The notes under the pieces are model-generated. The model ran no database searches, was not told the origin of the DNA, and saw only the letters and a list, made by a program, of their open reading frames with translations. A program made the position numbers and the translations under genes. 64,000 bases of DNA. It comes from Acanthosepion esculentum. Taxonomy: Eukaryota; Mollusca; Cephalopoda; Sepiida; Sepiidae. The DNA is taken from contig OZ038510.1 in NCBI GenBank assembly GCA_964036315.1, positions 82,211,116 through 82,275,115 of the forward strand. Reading direction: 5' to 3'. Positions 57,042 to 64,000 of the stretch are shown here, one piece after another (the stretch's first letter is position 1; every line of letters begins with the position of its first letter).

Positions 57042-57089
<48 letters not shown>

Positions 57090-57102
57090 GAGAACAGACA
57101 GG

Positions 57103-57141
<39 letters not shown>

Positions 57142-57153
57142 GAGAACAGACGG

Positions 57154-57225
<72 letters not shown>
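55940..57225. repeat. 1.28-kb (GATA)n array with GAGAACAGACAGA interruptions
   Basis: About 25 blocks of (GATA)n, usually 7-15 repeats, separated by a motif like GATGAGAACAGACAGAGATA. This is the reverse complement of the (ATCT)n-CAGTCTGTTC units at 53641-55780 and 58190-58670. Three parallel minus-strand frames of about 400 codons are artefacts of the 4-bp period. Confidence 0.95.
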
Positions 57226-57228
<3 letters not shown>

Positions 57229-58048
57229 GAGAATGAAGTAAATAAATAATTGAAATAGAAATTGTGAAGCAGTGAGAGTCTGAACTCCATTTATCAAGTG
57301 AGAACAAAAGAAGTTCGTTGTCAGCCAATGAAAGAAGTAAGATTGTTGAAATATATGAACAATTGAAAGTAACTCCGTTAATTTCAAATATGGGTCGATG
57401 GCCCTGAAACTCGAGGGAGGTTAAGTTGTCAAAACTGGGCGGGGAATATCGAAATTCGCTGATTATGTCAGCTTATTTGCGAATGGGGTGCGGAATTCAT
57501 TTGTTTACTCATTTAACGAAAGTTCGACTGGCAGACATCTAATTGGTGAACCTTGTTATCTTTGCAAATGGAAACAATGAGCTGACCCTCTCAGTCGTTT
57601 AGGAATGATCTACATTTCAAAGGGTGCCAGTGGCTACAGACATGCTCAAGTAAAAGACAGGATTTCGATTGTGGAATATGTAGGGCGCATGGGAAGCTTG
57701 TCGACACAATATCTTCTCCCCTCTCCGTGTCTATTCCACTGCTAATTATCATAATAATCTTTATAGGGTCGAGTCAGGGAGATTTTACATGACAAGCAAA
57801 ATTAATAAAGTTTGTCGGCATATCTGTTCTAAATTGTGTAAAAATTAAAATATAAACATAATATCTCAGTATAAAGACAATATAAATAAAGTCTTTATTT
57901 CTAAAGGCATATGAGCAACGCGCACAGAATAGAACACCTATATACACAGACCTATATATACACAGATACATATATTTACAGATATTATATATATTCAATG
58001 AGCTTTTGTATCTATCTATATACATATATATAAGAATATGTGTATGCA

Positions 58049-58050
<2 letters not shown>
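57226..58050. other. Unique DNA, nothing recognised
   Basis: No coding or repeated feature found. Confidence 0.5.
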
Positions 58051-58051
<1 letters not shown>

Positions 58052-58112
<61 letters not shown>

Positions 58113-58120
58113 AATATATA
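58052..58120. repeat. (TA)n microsatellite
   Basis: TA repeats, slightly interrupted at the right end. Confidence 0.9.
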
Positions 58121-58189
58121 TACATGTATATTTCTCTAGTGTTGCCTCTTTCTCTTACAATTAATTTCTAGTTTATCGATCTTAGTTTG

Positions 58190-58193
58190 TTCA

Positions 58194-58230
<37 letters not shown>

Positions 58231-58243
58231 CAGTCTGTTCATT

Positions 58244-58294
<51 letters not shown>

Positions 58295-58307
58295 CAGTCT
58301 GTTCATT

Positions 58308-58338
<31 letters not shown>

Positions 58339-58351
58339 CAGTCTGTTCATT

Positions 58352-58398
<47 letters not shown>

Positions 58399-58411
58399 CA
58401 GTCTGGTCATT

Positions 58412-58466
<55 letters not shown>

Positions 58467-58479
58467 CAGTCTGGTCATT

Positions 58480-58518
<39 letters not shown>

Positions 58519-58540
58519 CAGTCTGGTCACATGTAATCTC

Positions 58541-58583
<43 letters not shown>

Positions 58584-58596
58584 CAGTCTGTTCATT

Positions 58597-58654
<58 letters not shown>

Positions 58655-58705
58655 CCGATCTGTTCCTATCTCTCTATCTTTTGTTCTCTCTCTCTTTATA
58701 TATAT
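58190..58705. repeat. (ATCT)n higher-order array
   Basis: (ATCT)n blocks separated by CAGTCTG(T/G)TCATTTC, ending in CTCT and TA repeats that abut the PLE at 58722. Confidence 0.95.
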
Positions 58706-58721
58706 ATTTTATAAAAATCAG

Positions 58722-59294
58722 ATGAACGATAACTACAAACAGGATGAATGCCGAATGAATAACATTATAAAAAAATGCATAGCACCAGTTGATAATAGCA
58801 AAAAAATTAGATTAATTATTTATTATAAAAAATTTAAAACTTGTAACCTTATAGTTAAAAATAATAATTCACCTCCTGCAACAAAATTCAATAGAGCAAA
58901 TATTATTTACGAATTCAAATGTCCATTAAGGAATTGTATTCCTCAAGAATCAACTTTCGTAAATAATTATATAGGCCACACTACAAATCGTTTAACACGC
59001 AGATTAACCCTACACCTTTCTGACAATAGCTCAATTAGATCTCATTTAAATATTCATGGAGACCTACCGGACACTATTCGGAATATACTTGTCGACAACA
59101 CTAATATAATAGCATCATCCACTTGCAAAAAAAGGCTAAAAATAATGGAAGCCTTACTTATAAAATTAAACAAACCAACCTTTAATAATATTAACTTTGA
59201 ACATGGACATAATATCTTGACCGTGTTTCGAAACAAAAAAAAAATGAATCACTTTATAAAACACACACAAACTATTTCTAATTCTAACAGTTGA
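58722..59294 (+). CDS. PLE GIY-YIG endonuclease domain (C-terminal fragment)
   Basis: 190 codons. Residues 22-45 give APVDNSKKIRLIIYYKKFK; the nuclease follows with NIIYEFKCPLRNC, YIGHTTNRLTRRLTLHL and SIRSHL. The conserved KC.L..C insert precedes YIG. The C-terminus LKIMEALLIKLNKPTFNNI is standard for the family. This is Penelope-type, close to 60501-61526 and different from the PLE at 48190. The initiating ATG is only the first available one; no RT is attached. Confidence 0.85.
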   Translation: MNDNYKQDECRMNNIIKKCIAPVDNSKKIRLIIYYKKFKTCNLIVKNNNSPPATKFNRANIIYEFKCPLRNCIPQESTFVNNYIGHTTNRLTRRLTLHLSDNSSIRSHLNIHGDLPDTIRNILVDNTNIIASSTCKKRLKIMEALLIKLNKPTFNNINFEHGHNILTVFRNKKKMNHFIKHTQTISNSNS

Positions 59295-59304
59295 AATATA
59301 ATCC

Positions 59305-59520
59305 TTGATAATGGCTAAAAGTATAGCCGAAAGCGCTCGGAAAAGAACATTCGGACAATTTTTATATAATTTATCCTCTGAAAAGAAAAACTTTATTAGA
59401 TCGCACGAGAAATTATATAAAAAACTAAATAAAAGCACCTTGTCAGTCGTTTTTAATAAAATGTGCTTGAAAGAAGGATTGCTGCCTAAATACACAAATA
59501 TATATATATATATATATACA
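59305..59520 (+). mobile_element. PLE terminal repeat (hammerhead-like plus N-terminal ORF) ending at (TA)n
   Basis: CTTGATAATGGCTA..TAGCCGAAAGCGCTCGG has the arrangement CUGAUGA-like core, GGCTA/TAGCC stem II, GAAA, and minimal stem III, but the core is altered (UUGAUAA plus an extra U). The following ORF ends at LLPKYTN and then (TA)n. The same terminus is seen on the minus strand at 60065-60250. Confidence 0.6.
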
Positions 59521-59655
59521 TATGAAGAACTATAGCCTTACAGTGTGCTATATTTATGGGATAAAGTGCTCAATATCAGAGATAGAGCGTGTGTAAATAT
59601 AAAAGTGAACATAGAAGTCAACACTTAGAGGCGACAGTCTGTTTCATGCTAGATG
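59521..59655 (+). mobile_element. PLE terminal-repeat fragment of the 47184 type
   Basis: TATGAAGAACTATAGCCTTA, GGGATAAAGTGCTCAATATC and a truncated hammerhead (minus strand: GCATGAAACAGACTGTCGCC) match 47184-47320. It is broken at about 59655, where the Sma-like unit starts, so CUGACGA is missing. Confidence 0.75.
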
Positions 59656-59950
59656 CAATGATGAAGAGGTAGCAAATCAGACTCAATATAGCGCCGCTCG
59701 CTCACATATTCCGTGGTGGAACTCTACTGAGATTCTCTTTAACCATAGGACTGTGTCCCCTGGAGCCACGACTACTATCACCAAGCCGCTCACTTCATCA
59801 GGCTCGTTGGAACAGTTGGTATGGTGTTTGCTTGACAACCTAACTGTCAGGGTTTCAATTCTCGGTAGTGGATGCGCACTGCTGATGAGTCCCAAATATA
59901 GGACGAAACGGCCGTCCAGTGCATTCTGTTAAGGTTTCAGACTCGATGAA
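59656..59950 (+). mobile_element. Sma-like SINE: tRNA-like promoter plus hammerhead ribozyme
   Basis: GTTGGTATGGTGTTTGCTTG (A-box-like, near 59815) and CAGGGTTTCAATTCTCGG (B box, near 59850) are directly followed by a complete hammerhead at 59866-59927. This promoter-then-ribozyme order is that of the schistosome Sma repeats. It ends in an AGGTTTCAGACTCG segment and a (TA)n tract from 59956. The left border is approximate. Confidence 0.7.
59866..59927 (+). ncRNA. Type I hammerhead ribozyme with intact catalytic core
   Basis: CTGATGA (59882-59888), stem II GTCC/GGAC (59889-59892, 59901-59904) with loop CAAATATA, GAAA (59905-59908), stem III A-C-G / C-G-U with a GC loop, cleavage triplet GTC (59914-59916). 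Stem I pairs CACTG (59877-59881) with CAGTG (59917-59921) and, past a small bulge, GATG with CATT. Every conserved core nucleotide is present. Cleavage would be 3' of C59916. Strongly resembles the schistosome and newt hammerheads, including the loop 2 sequence. Confidence 0.9.
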
Positions 59951-59953
59951 TTA

Positions 59954-59955
<2 letters not shown>

Positions 59956-60035
<80 letters not shown>

Positions 60036-60060
60036 TGTTCATATCTATCTATCGGTCTCT
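59956..60060. repeat. (TA)n then (ATCT)n tract
   Basis: About 37 TA repeats followed by CCGTCTGTTCATATC and ATCT/CTCT repeats, linking the PLE/Sma cluster to the 53-58 kb microsatellite type. Confidence 0.95.
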
Positions 60061-60500
60061 CTCTTTATATATATATATGTGTGTAATTTGGCAGCAACTT
60101 TTCTTTCAAACATGTAGTGTTGAATGTTAAAGACAACATAGTCTTACATATTTTCTTTTGAATTTTCTCATATTCTCTAATGAGACTTTTTATTTGAAAA
60201 TAGTTTCGAAATATGTATTGTCCATACGATGACCTAGCGCTTTCGAACATCATTGTTCATCTTTAGGGTCAATATTTTAGTCAAAATCTTTTTAAACAAA
60301 CATTTGCCAATTATCTTGTAGCGTAATCATGTTGCTACTTTTTTTACAAACTAAATAAATGTTAAAATCCTTTTAAATTCAAAAGACGTGATGATGTTAT
60401 ATCACGTGCATGGCGTAGATTTTTATCATGTGACAGCGTGAAAAAGATTTCCAATACACAAGCCAAAAGATCGAAGAATACGCTACAAAATTTAAATATA

Positions 60501-61526
60501 TTATAAACATTGCAATATGTTACCAGATATATTATAATCTATACGATTAATAAGAGGTCTTTTGCTTTTAATATGTAATGCCTCTAAGATTTTAAGGCGT
60601 CTAATGTCTGTATGTTTATCTATAATTTTAGTATTATCTACAGGTATTTTACGTATATCAGATTGTGTAAGGGAAACGGTATGTGACTTCATATGTTGTT
60701 TAATGGAGCTAGTATTATTTAGATGCAGAGTCAATCTTCTGGAAAGCCGGGTGGTTGTAAATCCAATATATGTATGTGGATTAGAAGAACATTCTTCCAT
60801 GGGGCATTTAAACTCATACACAACATTGGTTCTATCAACAACTGCAGCAACTGGAGAATGATGATTACTCATTATCAGGTTAGACGTTTTAAATTTACTA
60901 TAATATATATTAAGTTTTAAGGCCTTGTTGGAATCAACAGGAAACACATTATGGTGTATTATAGACGTAAGGGCCTTTTCATCCATGCTGTATTGTCTAT
61001 GCATTTGTCCTCTGTAAAAGAGGTTAATATCAAATTCATTATCAACTAGATAGTTAGGAAAACCGTTATTAATATGGGTTTGCTTGATGTTAGTCAATTG
61101 CTTATGAAATATTTTATTGGTAGAAGAGATAAGTTTTGCTCTAGTAACTAGGTTAGAAATAATTGACCGTTTATATTTAATGGGGCATTCACTAAGATAG
61201 TTGAGGGTGCAATTGTTATCACTTGTAGGTTTTTTGTATACAGAAGTGGTAAAAGTGTCATTACTAGTATCTATTAAAACATCCAAAAAAGGGATCTTAT
61301 TATCTTTAGTTAGTTCATGTGTAAAATTAAGTACTGAATTATTTTTAAAGGCTTGTTGCAAAAAGGTTAATTCATCGAAATTTTTAGCAAGTATAAGGAT
61401 ATCATCAACATAACGGAGGTATATGCTAGGTGTTTCAATAATACCAAAAATTGTATCTTCAAGATGTGACATATAAAAATTGCTAAATGTTGGACCAAGG
61501 ACAGATCCCATAGAGACGCCGTCCAC
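60501..61526 (-). CDS. PLE RT (motifs B-C) and GIY-YIG endonuclease
   Basis: 341 codons open without a stop. It begins with DGVSMGSVLGPTFSNFYM (RT motif B), then IYLRYVDDILILA (catalytic YVDD), DNKIPFLDVLIDTS (thumb), the linker with FPVDSNKALKLNIYYSKFK, and the nuclease: NVVYEFKCPMEEC, YIGFTTTRLSRRLTLHL and SIKQH. The C-terminus LKILEALHIKSKRPLIN is complete. The true start lies upstream; a one-base frameshift near 61598 separates it from the motif A region (61580-61837). Confidence 0.9.
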   Translation of the reverse strand: MDGVSMGSVLGPTFSNFYMSHLEDTIFGIIETPSIYLRYVDDILILAKNFDELTFLQQAFKNNSVLNFTHELTKDNKIPFLDVLIDTSNDTFTTSVYKKPTSDNNCTLNYLSECPIKYKRSIISNLVTRAKLISSTNKIFHKQLTNIKQTHINNGFPNYLVDNEFDINLFYRGQMHRQYSMDEKALTSIIHHNVFPVDSNKALKLNIYYSKFKTSNLIMSNHHSPVAAVVDRTNVVYEFKCPMEECSSNPHTYIGFTTTRLSRRLTLHLNNTSSIKQHMKSHTVSLTQSDIRKIPVDNTKIIDKHTDIRRLKILEALHIKSKRPLINRIDYNISGNILQCL

Positions 61527-61579
61527 CTGTAAATAAATATTATTATGGTGGTCATCGAAAGGAACCTGTGTAGTGCAGA

Positions 61580-61925
61580 TTAAAAGGGTTTCCTTTTGAG
61601 TATATTCGGATTAATTTTAAGAGGTTGCATAAGAGGGTTGTTATAGATGTAATTAGTAATTATATCAATAGTTTCAATGACGGGGACGTTAGTAAATAGA
61701 CTTTCCACGTCAACGGAAGCTAGTATTCCATTATTCAGTTTATGAGAACGTAAGGTTTTTATTAACTTATGAGTAGAGTTAATATTATATTTATTGGGTA
61801 GATATGGTGTTATTAATTTATTAATAATTTTTGTCAATTGGTAAATAGGAGTGGTTACTTGAGAAATAATGGGACGAAGACGGTAGTTAGATTTATGAAT
61901 TTTAACCGTACCATATAGGTAGCCA
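61580..61925 (-). pseudogene. PLE RT, motif 1-A region
   Basis: Reads YLYGTVKIHKSNYRLRPIIS, then LASVDVESLFTNVPVIETI (motif A Asp in SVDVE), up to PNILKR where a one-base frameshift near 61598 occurs; reading past it gives LLICTTQVPF, joining the downstream ORF. It is 5' truncated at the (TA)n at 61935-61980. Confidence 0.85.
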
Positions 61926-61928
61926 GGC

Positions 61929-61934
<6 letters not shown>

Positions 61935-61986
<52 letters not shown>

Positions 61987-62100
61987 TGTTCATATTTATC
62001 TATCCAAATATGTTCGTATCTCTCTCTCTCTCTCTGTCTATATATATATATATATATATGTCTATCTATCTAACTTAACAAATTGATTCAGTTGTGAAAT
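61935..62100. repeat. (TA)n/(CT)n/(ATCT)n tracts
   Basis: TA to 61980, CCGTCTGTTCATATTTATC, CT repeats, and TA to about 62060. Confidence 0.9.
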
Positions 62101-62482
62101 TTCGTGCGATAATCTTGAGTGGCACTTAAGACCCGTTAGTGATTTACAAACGAGGCCGCATATGGCGCAAGAGTGAAGACTGTGGGATGAGATCTCACTG
62201 TTAGATTGGCTGACCTTTCTCGCTTCTTGAACACAATTCCAACCAGCAGATTGAAAACTGCTGAGCCCACTATATATATAATGTTCATTTCTCAGTGCAT
62301 AAATAATAAATTGATCAATTAGAAAAGGTACAACTCTATTCAGAAGACGTTTGGCATACGAGAGAGGTGTTTCAGCTAAGACAGTGGAAAGAGCAGTGAA
62401 ACGTCTTCAAAATGAAATCGTATGTGAAACCGGTGATGCACCTTGTTACTCCAGGACAGAATATTATAAAGTTAGTTTTGAA

Positions 62483-62487
<5 letters not shown>
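62101..62487 (+). other. Possible transposase-related or unique DNA
   Basis: Around 62351-62460 a frame reads AYERGVSAKTVERAVKRLQ, which resembles a helix-turn-helix region of a mariner-type transposase. It is interrupted and unassigned. Confidence 0.3.

Positions 62488-62551
<64 letters not shown>
62488..62551. repeat. (TA)n microsatellite
   Basis: About 32 TA repeats. Confidence 0.95.
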
Positions 62552-62555
<4 letters not shown>

Positions 62556-62659
62556 CAACTGAAAAGTTGCAAATTAAAAAAGTTAAAATTTTTTTAAACA
62601 ACATCTAAAATATTATTACAGTTAGATTTACGCTACTTGTAAACAAACTTCTCAAAACA

Positions 62660-62700
62660 GTTATTTCTGATGAAAGATCGGGATCGATCTGAAATATCAA
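62660..62700 (+). ncRNA. Hammerhead-like core, degenerate
   Basis: CTGATGA (62667-62673), stem II AGATCG-GGAT-CGATCT (62675-62690), GAAA (62691-62694), then TATC. The core and a perfect 6-bp stem II are present but the stem III region AUAUCAAA cannot form a proper helix. Confidence 0.4.
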
Positions 62701-62789
62701 ATATATATATATAAAAATAAATACTTTCACAAAAAAAATTCAATTTTTTTTTAATTTGCAACTTTTCAGTTTTTTTTTCTATATATACA

Positions 62790-62930
<141 letters not shown>

Positions 62931-62964
62931 GAGATTTCGTTTAAGAATGAAACAATAATTAAAT

Positions 62965-63064
62965 TGGTGTTGAGCTTAGTGTCTTCTATATATTTACATA
63001 CGCTCAGTCTCCGAGATTGAGCACTTTCGCTCATAAATATAGCATACCTATAAACTATAATTTT

Positions 63065-63068
<4 letters not shown>
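62965..63068 (-). mobile_element. PLE terminal-repeat fragment, reverse orientation
   Basis: Plus strand: CGAGATTGAGCACTTTCGCT, CATAAATATAGCATACCTAT, the reverse complement of the 47184-type repeat, next to (TA)n at 63069-63130. Confidence 0.6.
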
Positions 63069-63128
<60 letters not shown>

Positions 63129-63132
<4 letters not shown>

Positions 63133-63296
63133 AAATAAAAACACACCACTTTAAGGTTCCATGTAATAAATTATTTCACCACAGCCCTTTTAAAAGACCG
63201 CGGATCATCAGACTTTACTTCCAAAGGTTGAAACGAAAAATGAAAATGTATTACATGGAACCTTAAAGTGGTCTGTTTTTATTTTTATTTAAATTA
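63129..63296. repeat. 168-bp foldback element
   Basis: Left arm AACACACCACTTTAAGGTTC and right arm GAACCTTAAAGTGG(T)CTGT are inverted; the arms are about 40 bp, outer sequence TTTAAATAAAAA. The minus-strand interior has CTGATGA (63205-63211) with CCGC/GTGG as possible stem II and GAAA (63174-63177), the hammerhead order. A (TA)n tract borders the left side. Confidence 0.7.
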
Positions 63297-63381
63297 TTAG
63301 CTCTGATTTACATTGAGCTCTCTGGATTTTATCTTCCTTGGGTCTACTCATATGGATTAACTAGTTTTTCGTAAACAAATT

Positions 63382-63382
<1 letters not shown>

Positions 63383-63448
<66 letters not shown>
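63383..63448. repeat. (TA)n-(GT)n compound microsatellite
   Basis: TA to 63406, then GT to 63448; third instance of the TA-GT order. Confidence 0.95.
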
Positions 63449-63451
<3 letters not shown>

Positions 63452-64000
63452 GATAAATTATATGACTAAATGTCCTGCATTTTCGACTTCACAAAGACGC
63501 ACATTTTCAAAAACACCGTTTAATAAATGCTTAAATTTTTAGGTGTTTATTGATGCATTTACCCTCCCCCAAAAATATCAATAAAGGAAATAATGACGAG
63601 ACACCAGATCCGGAGAACTTACTGACTATTAAATTTCGAAATTTTCGATGCTGGTTTTTCTGGCATTGGAAATTCGGCAGATATAAATGGTGGATTGGTT
63701 AAATCTCATATAAAAGTTGACAAATTTGGTTATTTGCTCAGTTCTTTCTTTTTCATGGGCCATTTCCTTATATTCGCCAATGTCCTGAAAGTAAAAGATA
63801 AAAGAAAACGAATCAAATGTCTGACATGTTATGATACTTTTAAAACTGTGTGCAACTTTTGAGACACGATGTCTTATGTCATTAAAAGGACTCCCAAGTG
63901 TTTTATTGTATTTTTATCGGATGCGAAAAGAAAGAAAGAAAGAAAGAACAAAATGAAGAACGAAAGAATAAGAAAGCAAGAAAGAAATAAAGAAATAAAG
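63449..64000. other. Non-coding DNA, nothing recognised
   Basis: Unique AT-rich sequence, ending in GAAA-rich DNA at 63925-64000. Confidence 0.5.

Larger units (their letters stand above)
58706..59520 (+). mobile_element. 5'-truncated Penelope-like element, plus strand
   Basis: The element is cut in the linker between RT and endonuclease, at the TA/ATCT edge, and runs through the GIY-YIG domain, a short spacer and a terminal repeat ending CTAAATACACA plus (TA)n. The terminal repeat restarts an ORF (AKSIAESARKRTFGQF...CLKEGLLPKYT) that corresponds to the N-terminal part of the element, i.e. a PLE in partial tandem arrangement. Confidence 0.8.
60062..61930 (-). mobile_element. Penelope-like element, minus strand, partly tandem
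   Basis: Runs on the minus strand from a truncation at (TA)n (61930) through RT, linker and GIY-YIG (stop near 60503), a spacer, then a terminal repeat (60250-60062) that restarts the N-terminal ORF (MMFESARSSYG...CLKEKLLPNYT) and stops at (TA)n. The N-terminal half of the first copy is lost. Related to 58706-59520; together they define one PLE family in the window. Confidence 0.85.

Noticed and set aside
56156..57387. Three overlapping frames of about 400 codons rich in SIYLSIYLS
   Set aside because: They are translations of (GATA)n, open in several frames only because the motif has no stop on the minus strand.
59820..59870. Functional tRNA gene
   Set aside because: A and B boxes are recognisable but the arms do not fold into a cloverleaf; it is a SINE promoter.

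Overview
This window looks like intergenic, repeat-saturated DNA from a eukaryote, most likely a cephalopod mollusc (octopus, squid or cuttlefish; about 60% sure). I found no host protein-coding gene. The inference rests on several things seen together: very long (TA)n and (ATCT)n/(GATA)n tracts, 1.2 kb of (GAAA)n purine DNA, diverged tandem 5S rRNA-like units of molluscan type, tRNA-derived SINE heads, a Dong/R4-type LINE tied to (TAA)n, Penelope-like elements (PLEs) and hammerhead-ribozyme repeats. Species identity cannot be settled from the window alone.

Layout. 1-2.8 kb is AT-rich DNA with a 33-bp hairpin minisatellite. 2.8-3.9 kb is a LINE 3' remnant in which a 160-bp piece of coding sequence is tandemly repeated six times. 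4.9-19.7 kb is a chain of Dong/R4-like retrotransposon copies (one nearly complete at 8.1-11.9 kb, the rest fragments), with (TAA)n tracts at most junctions; one copy is split by a hAT-like element at 17.24-18.08 kb. 19.7-22.4 kb holds LINE and SINE remnants and five 5S-like tandem units. 22.6-25.0 kb is a 107-bp satellite abutting two Tc1/mariner (DD37E-like) transposase pseudogenes. 27.6-29.7 kb has a tRNA-like plus hammerhead-like repeat whose satellite monomer is split by an APE-class LINE with a 462-codon open frame. 30.9-31.85 kb is a 30-bp minisatellite open in several frames on both strands. 32.2-41.8 kb contains a hAT-like element, further 107-bp satellite blocks, a second 5S-like cluster, several head-to-head inverted dimers and (TA)n tracts. 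47.1-50.4 kb is a PLE with flanking direct repeats (minus strand). 51-58.7 kb is mostly simple sequence with one mariner pseudogene. 58.7-62 kb has two more PLE copies, a Sma-like element with a textbook type I hammerhead ribozyme at 59.87-59.93 kb, and more (TA)n. 62-64 kb holds PLE repeat fragments and a foldback element.

How the parts relate. The non-autonomous repeats combine Pol III-type promoters (tRNA-like or 5S-like) with hammerhead-type cores. Hammerhead cores also sit in the PLE terminal repeats. This is the pattern known for retrozymes, PLEs and the schistosome Sma family, so the most interesting content is a dense collection of intact and decaying self-cleaving-RNA elements next to the PLEs that could have mobilised them. 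Several occur as inverted dimers bordered by (TA)n.
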